From: Vitrella brassicaformis
Taxonomy: Eukaryota; Sar; Vitrellaceae
Reading direction: 5' to 3'
Length of the DNA: 64,000 nucleotides
Assembly: GCA_001179505.1 (NCBI GenBank)
Contig: CDMY01000243.1
Coordinates: forward strand, 508,066 to 572,065
In this document: piece after piece, positions 1 to 13,200 of the stretch
Layout: every line of letters starts with the position of its first letter
How positions within the stretch are numbered: the stretch's first letter is position 1
Program-made: the position numbers and the translations under genes
The notes under the pieces: generated by a model
Seen by the model: the letters and a program-made list of their open reading frames with translations, nothing else
The model's database searches: none
What the model was told of the DNA's origin: nothing

Positions 1-1269
1 CTTCACCTGCTCCTGGATCTCTGTGGCCGTCTTCTTGGTGTTCTCCAGACCCTCGATGAGCGCTATGTTGGTCAGGATGGTGGCTGGGTCGGCGGCTGAA
101 AGCTGGGCAAGCAGGTCGTCCTCCAGCTGCGCTAGGGTGACCTTGAACTCGTTCTGCTTCCGCACCAACTCCTGCTTGGACTGCTCCAACTCGGGCTTCT
201 CCACGTTGACCACCATCGCAAGAATCTACATACGCCCCAGTCGGCCAGCCAAGAGACGAAAGAGACTCCTTCCCTTCCAATTTTCCATGTGTCCTCTCTG
301 CCCCGTGTGTGCCCTGCACCTGCTCCTCCAGTCCCTCAGGCGTGACGCAGAAGTTGATGAGCGTGCACTGTGCGGCGATCTCAGGTCTGTAGTGTGGGTT
401 GGCTAGCTTGGTCTGCAGGAGAAGCTGGAACTTGGCATCGTAGTCGACCTCCTCGCCTCCCAGCTTGATAATGAGACCCGAGCGGCCCCTCTTGACCACG
501 GCACGGCTCAGCAGGGGGTCCAGAATGGCGTCGATCTCCTGCTGCACCGCCTCAATCAGCAGCGTGCCGCCCATCTGGATGCACAGCACAACCTTCTGGA
601 ACCATCGATCCTGATGGATGAGGAGACACACGCAGACAGCGGGTCCAGAGAATGGCGGGGAGGGATATGCTTGGTAATACATACATGTGTGAGCTGGATG
701 GTGGTGAGGTTGTCGCCGAATCGTTGCTTCAGCCACTTGACGCCCTGCAGCTGAGGATCGATGATCAGCGGCCACCTACACGGACCAACCGATCCCCATG
801 CGTCACATGCTGCCTTCGTCTCCCGGGTGTCCGTGCCTGTACGCACCTGGAGCATGATGTGAGCACGGCGGCATTCTCGATGGAAAGTCTGTCAGCGGGT
901 AGTCCCTCGTTCTTCCACTTGGCTATGTTGGCATCCGTCGTCAGCACAGTGAGGGGATCCACGCCCTTGGTGAAGGGAATCTGCTTCTGCTCAATGTCGG
1001 GCAACCAAGTGTTCTGATGCGCATCCAATCACGGCCATGCACAGGAATGAAACAGCCGCATTTCTATCGACCCCATTTCGAAGACTGACCTGCCACAGGT
1101 CGACTCTGAATCCGCTCGAGAATGCGCCGATGTATGAGACGAATGCCGCAGCGAGGAGGGAATCGCCGATGAGAGTCACGTTTGCCTCTTTGAGCTGCTC
1201 CACACTGGCGCTCCATCGGGTGTTCTCATCGGCAAGGCCGTTGACCAGACGCTCAGCCAGCTGAAGCAT
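1..1269 (-). other. Dynein AAA5 region exons
   Basis: Exons encode the post-stalk region and AAA5: [30 protein letters not shown], then [19 protein letters not shown] and VTPEGLEEQ. The exon at 228-1 ends in [18 protein letters not shown], which in this family leads toward AAA6. The gene runs off the window here. Confidence 0.85.
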
Positions 1270-4200
1270 CTCAAGGCACGCATTCGCCTGTCAGCCACAC
1301 ATGCACACACAACAATACGGCGCATACACGCACCATGTCGTCTGCAGCTAAGGTTCTGGCTGACTCACCTACTCACCTCTGCCTCGACTTTTTCCTTCTC
1401 ATCCGTGGCTTCCTGCATCTTAGCGTTGAGCTGGGCCACTCTTTCCTGCACCTCCTTGACACGCGCCTGCACGACGGCGAGTGCCTCCTCGGCCTGGCGC
1501 TTGTTCTCGGAGGCCTCGGAGAGTGAGTCCATGAGTGGCTTGACCTTCTTGTAGATGCGGTTGTAGGTGACAATGTTGACGACCCAGTTGGCAAGATTGG
1601 CGGCGGCAAAGGACTTCTTGAACATGGTCTCGTAGTTGAAGAAGGGCTGGTCTATGACCGGCTGCACCAACGCCACCGTCTCGTCGGTCATGTTCTCGGC
1701 GTCGAAGGCCTTGACCTGGTCCAGGAACTGCCCTGGGTTGTTCATCATCTTCTGCGCAGCCTTCCAGTCCAGATTCTTCTTCTCGCCACGCATAAGCAGC
1801 ACCGCCTTGGTGACGTCGATACACTCTACCGGCGGCTTGCCCAGTGCCTTGAGCTCCTGGATGGCGGACTTGGTGAGGCAGTCGACGGCCTCTTTTGCCC
1901 TCTCCATGGCCGGCATGGCCTCCTTGAGCTCCTCGTCGGCCGCCGCCTGGATCTTGGCCGCTTCGGCAGCCAACGCGTTGGTCTTTGCCTCCTCCTCAGC
2001 AGCCATCTTCTGCTCTTCCTCAGCAACAGCAGTGGCTTTTGTCACCTGACACATGCGAGACACGTGGGCGTCTCTCCTGTGTGTGTGCAGGTTGGCCATG
2101 CCTCCTCACCTGTGCGATGAGCTGGTCAGCGGCTCCCTTTTTCTCCTCGACTTTGATCATCTTGCCCTTGAGGTCTTCCTGCAGCCCCTCCACCTTTGTC
2201 TTGGTGTCCTGCAGTGTGTACAGCCCCTTCTCCAGCCGCTCGATGGACTGCTCCACCTGCGCACGCTTCTCGCTCAGCAGCTTCTTGTAGAACTCAATCA
2301 GCTCCAGGAAGGACTTGGGCGTCGTGTAGTTGTAACGCCGCTCTTGCTCAAGGAACTGCTGGTTGGCCTGGTTGATCGACAGATGCACCTCGGACATGTT
2401 CTGTGCTATGGTGTCCCTGAGCTCCTCCTGCGGCAGGGGCACGTCCCTGAGGAAGATGGACGCCACGTCGATGAGGGCGTTGCGTGGCCAGGGGTGGAAC
2501 TGGTCCATGGCGGTGCTAGAGATGAGGGCCGGGAACTTGCGCGCTCGCACACGGAAGGTGTCGCCGACCGGTGAGTGGCAGAGGATGACGTGCAGGTTCC
2601 GACGCACACGGTCGATGAAGAAGCTAAAGAGGGCATCGCGCTGGTCCGGCACACCCGCAGCCTTGGCAGCATTCCTGATGGATCCGAGGAGTCCATCATA
2701 CTCTTCTCTGGTGAACAGGTCGGGAATGTTGCCCGACGAGAGGAAGTCGTTCAGGTAGATGAGGAATCGCTCGTCGGTGATTTGTCCGTCGGTCAGCAGG
2801 AAAGAGTGTGGGCTGCCGGGCCGCACCGCCGCCTTCTTGTACATCTCCTGCAGGTCCAACTTGAGGGCGTTCATATCGTACTGCTGGTTCACCAGGATCG
2901 TAATGACGTCATAGCCAGAGATGAATGACGCCAACCGCGACAGAGACTGCTTGCCGGAGCCGCCCACACCCACAAGCAGTGCGTTGCCGGCGGGCTGGTC
3001 GATGATGCGGCAGATGCGACAGACGTGCTCCATCGCGTCGTCGAAGAGGACCAGATTCATCTCGGCGAAGGTCTCGTTGTATTCTTTGAGCTTGTCCTCG
3101 AGCACCGTCTTGAGCTGCGGCATCTCCTTGATGGGGAGATACACCTGACAGACACACCGTGGGCGGGCGTCATCTATTTAAGCACCTATGTTTCTCCCGA
3201 CTTACCCTGTCGTGTCCGCCATGAGCCGACACGAAGGATGTGAATATGTTTGGCGCCTCGAAGAGCTCATCGGCCTTCTCCTCCGCCATGTGCTTCTTGT
3301 TTACCCTGTCACATATGTCGTCCAGCGCCTCCATGTCACTCTCAGACACCAACCTACACACGCGATACAAAGAGGAGCGGCAAAGAGATGCCCACATGTA
3401 TGTGGATCCTCGGCTGTGTCTGGTTTCATCCATACCTGTCTTTGAAGACCCTGTTCACTTCGTGCAACCACAGCCTGCAGAACTTGAGGCTGCCCTGTGC
3501 GCCAGCCTTGTACATGGCGGGGTTGGAGTTGACCACGCCCTGGAATATAGACGAGATGTGCTTCAGGTTGAACTGGTAGTGGAACTTCTTGGTCGTCGGC
3601 AAAAAGGCAGGCGTGTTCAATATGCTGTTGAAAAGGTCGATCGTACCAGCCACAAGCTTCTCCTGAGCACACGAATCAACGGATGGATGCGTCCGTCTCA
3701 CACTCGTTCTTCGTTTGTCCTCACTTGGAGGTTCTGCACGGGTTTGTCAAACGGTGCGAGGTGCTTGCCGAGGATGGAATTGAAGATGCCCTGGATGGTC
3801 TCTGCTGTGGCCTGGAAGCACGTCAGGACGGTGAACTGTCTCTGCAGCTGTGGGTTGATGTTGAATGAGCCGGCCTTGGGATTCATGCATGCCACGTACT
3901 GCAGGTCGATAATCTCCTTCCTCTCCTCAAGGTGGTCGCGGTCGAAGCAGCTCTGGTAGTCTACCAGCTGCCGCAGCAACGCCAGTGGCGCCTGGGTGTC
4001 GTACTTGTCCACCTTGGGCATATTGAAGTCGTCGATGAAGAAGATCATACGCTTGTTGCCCGCCGGGCCGTACGTGCGCCCAGTCCTGAAGACGCACCGC
4101 ACACACACGATACACCAAATGAACACTCGTGGCGGACTTACCTCTTTTCCAGGAAGCTCTCGATGATGCGTTGCAGGGTGAGCGAGTCAGTGTACGAGTT

Positions 4201-7200
4201 GAGGTTGATGGTACCGCTGGCCGTCTCCTCAGCCAGCCCTGCCAGGTAGTCCTTAACTATTGTCGTCTTGGCCGTACCGACCGAGCCAACAAAGAGGACG
4301 CCCTTCTTCCGCACCACGTGAAGCTCCAACACATGCTGAAACCTGCACACAGAACGCGCCCGAGCAAGGAGACAGTCACGTGCTTTACTGTCGTCAGTCA
4401 TCAACTGCTGGCCAGTGTGTATACCTGACAAGGTCTACATTCGACACGACTATGTTGCTGAACATGAGGTCAGCGATTGGCTCGTATGGCTTGACGTAGT
4501 CGTTCCAGTGCACCCAACAGCCCTGGGCCGTCTCGTATTTGTAGTCGAAACACGAGCCGCCTTCGGGGAACTTGACCTTGGCCACGCTCCGCATCCAGCC
4601 GTTGAAGTTGTTCCTGCAGAAAGACAGGAAAGGAAGGAACGGGGATATACCCTTCTGATCAGCATCGATCAAGAATGTCCACCTGAAGTTGACGATCTTA
4701 TCGTCGGCGACGCAGCCGCCGATGGTCCACATGAGTGCGAATATGAAGTATGCCTCGTAGTGGACCTTCTGGTCATCCCCCGACGCCGTCTTGAGCGCCT
4801 CCATGTTCCCCTTGGTGTTGTTGTAGAGCTGCGCGTCGATCAGGCAGCAGATGGACTGCACGAATGCCATGTCCCACATCGGGCACACAAAGTTGAAGTT
4901 CCGGCGCAAATACTCAACATACTGAGCACACAAAGATACGTACAGCAAAGGCAGCAAGTGTCTCAGGTCCGTGTCTGTCGCACTCTCTTGGTTTCTCACC
5001 TGCTCGAAATAAGACGAGAAGAGGAGATAGAACTGTGACTGGGCCACTTGGTCTGGGAGGGTGTCGCGCCATGACTCGACATATGGCTTCCAGCCGACGT
5101 CCGTCTCGTTGATGAAGAGCACACCTCCTCTCGACACGGTGGCAGGACTCGCGTGCTTCATGTTCTCAATCTCGAAGAGCATGCGCATCGAGGCCGTGAA
5201 GGGGATACGCTCGTTGGAGACGAGCGTCAACACCTACGGAGCCGAATCACTCATCTCGTCTGTCTGTTGTGCATGTATCATTCACTGTGCAGCTTACATA
5301 CCTTGTTGTCGTCCATGACGGTGTTCATGGATTCGATCCACTCGGCATCGATGTCGCCGTCGAGAATGATCCACTTGTGCACGATGCTGGCCTTGTATGG
5401 CGGCAGCTCCTTGGACATGTTGCGCATGATGACGGCTATGGCTCCGTCCTTCCACTCCTTGGTCTTGGTCATGTACCCGTAGAGCTCGTCCGACTTGATG
5501 GCCTTGGGGTTCAGCGGCTCAGTCGCCGAGTCCTCACCCGAAGCCTTGAGCGACTTGGCCAGGGTCTTCCACACACAGGACTTTGAGCTGCCGGGCGGGC
5601 CCAACACGAAGCAGCAATGACGCACCTACGCACGCAGAAAGAGAAAGGCGAAATGCAGGGAAAGGACCGTCCCTCTCGCCGGCCGACCTCGACTGACCTC
5701 GAGGATTTCCTTGAGCTGTACGCATTTGAGGACGAACGCATCCTCTGGCTGCAGCTTCTGGTCCTTGGTGATTTTGCTGACGATCTTCTCGAACTCGACG
5801 TCCCTCTTGGAACCGATGCTCACGCCAGGGAACAAGTCCTCAATCAAACGCAAGAAGATCGGCTTGTCTGAACGACAAGGAGGGAGACACACCACACGGA
5901 CATCGGTATGTATTGCCTGCCACTTGGGACTCACTGACCTTCTGTGGTGATCTTGGGCACGTTGAAGTCTCTGAGGGCTCTCATCAAGATGGGATCCTCT
6001 GCGACATCCGGGTCGGCCCGCTTGAGCCCACCCGCCTGTCGCAGCACGGCCTTGACGGCCCGCAGACCCCAGTCGTAGTGCATCGCCTTGGACAGCAGCT
6101 CCTTGGACAGCCCGTACAGGGTCACGAACTTGTGAGCCAGCGACCGGGCGGTGAGGAAACCCTCAGACATGAGCATGTTCTCGCAGATGAACGTCACATC
6201 CGGCACCACCATCGCACACGACCTGTCGTCACATCACATCACACGCAACGAAGGCAGATCAGTGAGGCAAGCCGTTGTCTGTCTCCCAGACCTGAAGAGA
6301 GCCTTCAGGTTCTCGGGCAGCTCGGTTCTTCCTGCGTATCCAGGGTTCATGGTGATGAAGAAGCCAGTTGTGGGGACCAAGCCAATGTCGTCATCCATGA
6401 ACTGAAAGCGCTCCTTGCCCTCCTTTATAGCATCCAATATCGACTTGACCTGACAGACAGACAGACAGACAGACATCCTCTCTCTGGTGTGCTTGTTGGC
6501 CAACCATGCTTGCCTGCAGTTGTGTGACTCTCACTCACCTGTGTGGAGACGACAGAGAGCACTTCAATCGAGATGCGGTTGAACTCGTCGAAGCATCCCC
6601 ATGCACCCGACTGCGCCAGGCCCATGAAGATTTGCGCCATGGTGAGGTAGTTCATCTGGTCGGAGCAGTTGAAGACGAACACCGCCAACCCGATGGCGCG
6701 CGACAGATCCTTGGTGGTCTCGGTCTTGCCCGTTCCGGCAGGGCCGGCGGGAGCGCCACCCATGACCAAGTTGAGGGCTTGTGTGAGGGTGATGTAGCAG
6801 CGGTCGGTCAGGGGCGTGATGACCAGACGGCCACAGTTGCCCACGTACTCGTACATGTAGGTGGTCGTCCAGTCACAAATCTTGATGACACACGTACGCT
6901 TCTCCTCACCACCTTTCTGCCAGGCAGTAAGCAAGTGAGAGACACATAGACAGACAGTGATGTGAGGAGGACGGGCGGTGACCTCAGTCTTTGCTTGTGG
7001 ACACCTGCTGCCAGTAGAACCTGAGCTGGGACTGCCATGCAAAGGAGGAGCCCTCAGTGAGCCTGGTCTGCACGAACTTCTCAATCACATCGCGAGCATG
7101 CACATCAATGGTGATCAGCGTGATGATCTTCACCTGCACACAAACAGAATACGCAAAAATGGCATGCCATTCGCTCTGTAGACTGATCGGTAATTTTCTC

Positions 7201-10200
7201 ACGCGCAGTCCCTTTGCGAGGTTGGTCTGGACTCTTCGAATGAGCTTCTCAATTCTGTCATCACACACACGCTTGTAGTCCTACATTCACCGGGAAAGCA
7301 CACAGACACACACACGCACATGTGGCAGCACACGAATTGGACGCTGAGTTTGCTGTATCGACCTTCATGGCGTTTTCCGAGCCCCCCTCGAGTTCTTCGA
7401 AGGCCCTTTGTGTCTCCTCTGTCCACAGCAGCTGACTGGCAACCAGGGCGATCTGCGCGCAGTAGTCCTCGAGCCAAACCTCCCTGCACACAGAGACACG
7501 ACCACCAGCCATGGCGTCGTTGCCGTAAAGGTCAGTGCAGATGCCTACATACCTAGGTTTGTCGACCTCCCAATTCTCTGCAGCGTTCTTGGCAATCTCG
7601 AGGTGGTCACGCAGAGTCCTCCGCATGTGGGCCTCAAGATTGGACAGATACTGCATTGAAAGATGAATCCAACAGCGAGCAAACAGTTCATGCACAATAG
7701 ATTTCAGCTTCTTCAGTGTCCCCACTGACAGTCTCGACGGCTCCCTCGGCCACAAACGGTTCAAGGAACGGCACGTATTCCTTCTCCTTCGAATAGAGCC
7801 CCTTGGATATCTTGCCCTTGGGGTCCTTGTCGAGCTCGAAGTCAAGGGTCGAGATGCCGTCGAAACAATCGCCGAGGAACTCCGCAACCTGAGCACACAT
7901 GGGTAGGCCATTGCTTGGTGCTGCCTGTCAGGCGTGTGTACTCGCGTGTGCGTACTTTGATGGGGTTGTTTCCATTGGAGAGGATTTCCAGCAGTGCCTG
8001 GTTGGACACGAAGTAGAACCGCGGGAAGGCCTTCTTCTTCTGCTCCAAGTAATCTGTGCGCGTAACCCGGACATAGCGTGCACATACGAAAAAGATGCCA
8101 AGAAGTGACTGACCGTTGAGAGACTTCTCGCAGAGCTCGATGTTCTCGTGCAGTTTCTTGAGGAGGTCTTCCCGCCCCTCAGCGCAGCACGCCTGCACGA
8201 CGTTGGGGCTCTGCGAGGCCTCGTTCATCATCTCCTTCCACTCGTTGTCCAGCTGCTCAAAGCGCTTCGAGTCCTCAGGCAGCTGAGAACGGATATCCTC
8301 AGACTGCATGAAGATGGGCTCCAAACGCTGCGCAGACAGACACACATATACGGACAGAGAGGGTGTGGGGAGAGGATGGATTTATGTGCTGATATGAGCG
8401 TGTGTGGCTTGCCTTCCAGTTCTTCTGGACTTTCATCCAAACGGTGAGGACATTGTCAACTGTCCTCAGGTTGGCCTGCCATTCATCGACGACCGGTCGG
8501 CAGAACTCGACGAACTTCCCCTGGGAGACCATGCCCATGAGGTCCATTGAGTGCTGGTCCAGCACTTCTATGATGTCGTCCAGGGGCTCCAACAATCGCA
8601 CATCCTCGCGGGTCTGCTCAAAGCCGAGCTCCAGCTTGGTCCATGCCGACTTGATCTCACCCAACTTCTTCTCTATCTTCGCCTGCACACGGCAGAGATG
8701 CGCGGATTAGCGGCCTTCTGCTGTCATTTCTTCACTTGCGTCTCACCTCCTTTTGAGCCTGGTCGACAATTTCCGAGACGTCGTCGGCGTGTTCGTGGAG
8801 CTTGAGTTTAAGGAGGTCGTCGAGGCAGAAGTCGGGCCCCTTGCTGAACGTCTTGCCCGTGACGGTCATAAGCTGCTTCCAGTGTCGCTCGCGCATGAAC
8901 TCCGAGTGCAGGTCGTTGATCAGAGGCAACACGATCGACATGTTCTTGACGTCCTCCACCAGCCACTAAGCACACAGGCAGCTGGTCATCATAAACCACC
9001 CGACGTGTTTTAGTCACGCGATTGATACCTGGTATATTCTCCATCCCTTCAGCTCTTTGGGCAGGTACTTGATCTGGCTGGACAGGTCTTTGACGCGCGT
9101 CAGAAGGTCGTCGGTGTCAATCTTGTCCCACAACGTGGACTTCCAGTCGTCAAAGGTGTACTTGACGATCGCAATCGCGTCCCACAGCTCCTGATATGTA
9201 TACATGCGGCAACAGCAAATGAATGCAGCACACCGACCGACAAGCAGCCTCATGACTTTAACCTTGAGCAGGCCGAGGTCGTTGCATGTCTCCTTGAGCT
9301 GCCTGTAGCCCGATCGCGCCATATCAAACAGTGTCTCCAGGTTGTTGAAGTCCTTAGCGCGCTTCTCCATGCCGATCGTCTTGTTGTAGAACTCGTCGAT
9401 GGACGAGTATCTGACAGACAAGGCAGCAGAAGCATGTCAGCACTGTCGCCTGAGGGTCTCCCTTGGCCTACGCGTCGTCGAAGGCCAGCTCAGGGTTGAA
9501 GGGTGCCTGCTTCTCAAACTCAGAACGGAACTCCTAAGAATTACATGCAGCCATGTCCTACTGATAGAATATCGGGTCGATTGCAGCTGCATCCTTACCT
9601 CGACTTCAGTGCCGAAGGCCTCCAGTGTCTTCCTGATGTTCCACATCTCCATGGTCTGTAGTGGCAGGATGGCCTCCTTGACCTCAAACGCCCTCCTGAT
9701 CAACTCCTCCCACTTGGACGGCGCGCTCTCCAGCTGCGCCAGACGGTCGTCAGGCACAGGCGAACCGTGCTTCTTCAACAACACTGTCTGTTGCGGGACA
9801 CACGAATGAGGCAAATCGACTGATTCCTACATGAGTGCCATTTTTGCGTGCATCACCTGGTCCCTGAGGGGCCCGAAGAGCGCCTTGACAGCTTCGATGG
9901 CAATCTTGACATCGCGGATGTGGGTCATGACGGAGTACAGCAGCTCCTTGTCCTCTTGTGCGTCGTTGGGGTCGCGGGCCGACAGACCCGCGCTGGCCTT
10001 GTTGATGAAGCCCGTCAAGGCGTCGATCCGTTCGATGCAGAAGCCTTGCAGGAAGGCCACGTACTTGCCAGCCCACCGGCCGGCTAGCTGGCTCAGCTGC
10101 ACCTTGACGGGCTGTGCGTTGATACGCAGCCAGTGTAGGTCGACGGGCGTCTTCTCGTTGGAGATGCTCTGGCGCATTTGGACGAAGCTGGTGATCTTTT

Positions 10201-13200
10201 CGTCGAAAGCCGACAGGGGCGGCACCTTGGGGCCCAGGTCGATGCCGATCATGTCCATGACCTGCGTGAACGTCACGCCTGAGCCGCTCTCGTCAACCCA
10301 GGTCTCAACCAAATCCTTCGGATCTTCGCACAGGAACAGCTGATGACAAAGAGACAACACACATACGCGGTGAGACATGCCCGTGTTCCATCCGTGCAGC
10401 CCAGCCCACCTCGAAAGCCTCGTCAATGTCCTCAGTCCAGAGGAAAGAGTACTGCAGGAATCTCTGTCGATACTCGGCACACTTGAGCTCGGTGTCGTCC
10501 AGCAGACGGGAGAGGTTGGACAGCAGCAGCTGAAGATTGAAGTGCTCCTTCATCTCGTTGAGATAATCCCCACTGCCGCTGTCGAGACGGGCCATCAATG
10601 TGCCGATGGCGAAGAAATCACGCACCCACGACGACACAATATCACGCATGCCGTTGCCCCTGAACAACGAACGGGTGGATGCCAATAGATAAATCCACGT
10701 ATAGAATCGATCTCTCTAGAAAAGAGCGCACCTCTCCGTGTGGTCGAATGGCGGCTCGAAGACGATTTTGTTGTCCGTCAGCTCAATCTTGACATCAAAC
10801 AGGGGCTGCATCTCACTCTTGGCAATCACGGCTGACTCACAGAATTCAGTCACACACGATGATCGCCTGCTTCGTCACGCAAGAGTATTTCGCTGTCCTA
10901 CCAGGATCGAGAATGTCACAGAGGTACTGCATGGACACGGATATGGCCGACACGAACCCCTCGATGACAATGTTGTTGACGAAGTCGACATATGCCTTCC
11001 ATTGGGGGGCCCCCTTCTTGACCTGCAGTGCGTCGGCCGAGTCCCTGACCAGCTTGAGCAGCTCCTTGCCCTCCTCCATCACCTGGTGGTGCCGCACGCC
11101 AACCGCCGCCTTGTGCACCTGCTCGAAGTCCTCAGGCGACATGGGCTTGGGCTTCCGCTCCAGCAGGGGCTTCTCGCACCAATTCGCCAGGATGCCTGAC
11201 ACCTTCTTGAGATTGTTCTTGAGCGTGTCGACGACGGCCGAGACGTCGTTGACAACGCCCGTGGCCTGGCCGAGGAAGTCGTCGATGTTGGTGGACTTCC
11301 ACTTCAGGTCGGTCAGGCCTGGCGACAGAGTCGTGTCCATCTTGACGATGCGATCCTCGAGCAACGGCTCCTCCACCGGCAGCAACTCGGTCAAGATCTG
11401 CATCGGAACACATTGATGCAGAAAGAGAGGGAGACATGCTATGCGAATGGTTGCTTACCCCGTTGTATTTCTTGATGACGAGATCCAGTGATCCGGTCTG
11501 CTTGCGGTAGACACCGGCCTTACCAAAGATCTCGGCAGCCGCCTCAGGTACGGGCAGGCCCAGCAGCAAGAAATAGCGGACCTCACGCAGGAGACGAGTC
11601 AGAGCCGGGTCGAAATTGACCTGAAAAGACAGGAGATCGTACCAGTACGCTGGACTAACGTGTACGAGCCTTTCCGTGTGCTTGCTGCTGACCCTGAGGA
11701 GGCCAGTCTGTTCGAGTCGTCTGAGCAGTCTCTGTTTGAGTTTGTCCTTTGAGGACTCGACCACCTCGGCCTCCCAGCTGGCAATCTTCTCGGCCTGGTA
11801 GTCCTCCAGCATCTTGCGCAGGTTCTTATACAGCTTCTCAACCTCATCAAAATCCTCGGGCATCTCAGATACCTGCACACTCTGAAATACGCAATACACA
11901 GACACAGTGTGCTGACGCTACATCGGCCGGTCAAGCCTCATATGTCTCTTTTCTCCTTACTTTGCTGAACACGAGCAGCTTCTGCATTGGCTCTTCGAGT
12001 CTCTGCAGCAACGATTGTATCCAGTAGACGGCCCCAGCAACGGGGGGCAGGTTGGAGAAGATGGGTGCGTCGTCGGTGAACCGATCGACAGTGGCCTTCT
12101 GCTCGTTGAATATGGCCTGCACTTCCCGCAGCTCCGACTTGAACTGCTGCAGAAGCAGCGAGTGTTTCTTCTCGAGCTCGTCCTGAATGATGGGCCTCTC
12201 CAGCAGACCCTCAAACGACTCGAACAGCTTCAGCCGACCCTGGATGGTGTCCGCGTCCTCGAAGCCAGTCGTCAGCACAGAGCCCAGACGACGCTCCAAC
12301 TCCTTGGTTGTGCACCTTTACGGAATGCACACAGACAGAAGTGGCTGTGCCTGCATGTCTCGGTGGGTGAGTCAGTGCACGTACCTACCGGAATTGGTAG
12401 TAGTGGTGCTCGAATTGCTTCATGGAGACGTCCATCATGTCGTAGTCCATCTGCTGAAACACCTCCACACCCTTCTTCAATTCCTCACTGATATTCGCCA
12501 CGCTCGTCGTCAGCGCCTTGCCCTTGGTGCCCCCAATCTCTATCTTGTCCAATTTGCTGAACTGCACAACGGTCCTGGTGAAGTCCAATATATCACGGAC
12601 GCGCTCTCTGAATGCGTCCAGTCTAACGAACAGGGCGTTGGTCTGGATGCGCCATCCGTGGCCGTCGTGCTCTGCCTTGTCCTTATACGTGAAGTAACAC
12701 TCACGAAACGCATTGCACACCTGAATGAATGACAAACAGACGGAGAGGCAAATGGGAGACGTATCGTATTCTGAGACCTCCGGTCGTCACGTGTACCTGC
12801 AATGTCTTATCGAGCTTGTCAACGGCGTCGTTTGCCTCCTCATTCTGTATCATGGAAAAGACTTGTGGGCCGTTGATGAAGCGGCACGCCTGGGCAATGA
12901 TTGTGTTGCACAGCTCCCGCACGAGCACCACCAGACGAGCGGCCGTGTTGTAGAACTTGGAGTGCTTCCATGTGAGGAGTAGGAGGTGCATGATGGGCTC
13001 GAACAGCTTGGGCAGCTCCGTGAACTCTGCCGTGTCTTCCATGAGGTTCTGTATCCACGGCTCCAGCGTGTTGAGGAACTTGACATTGTCGTTGGCCTCC
13101 TCGCGTGCATCTTCAACCTCCTTGTGCAGCTTGGCAAACGGATTTGTGTACGTGCTCTTGCTCTGCTCCAGAAACTTCAACACCTGCAAAACACACACAG

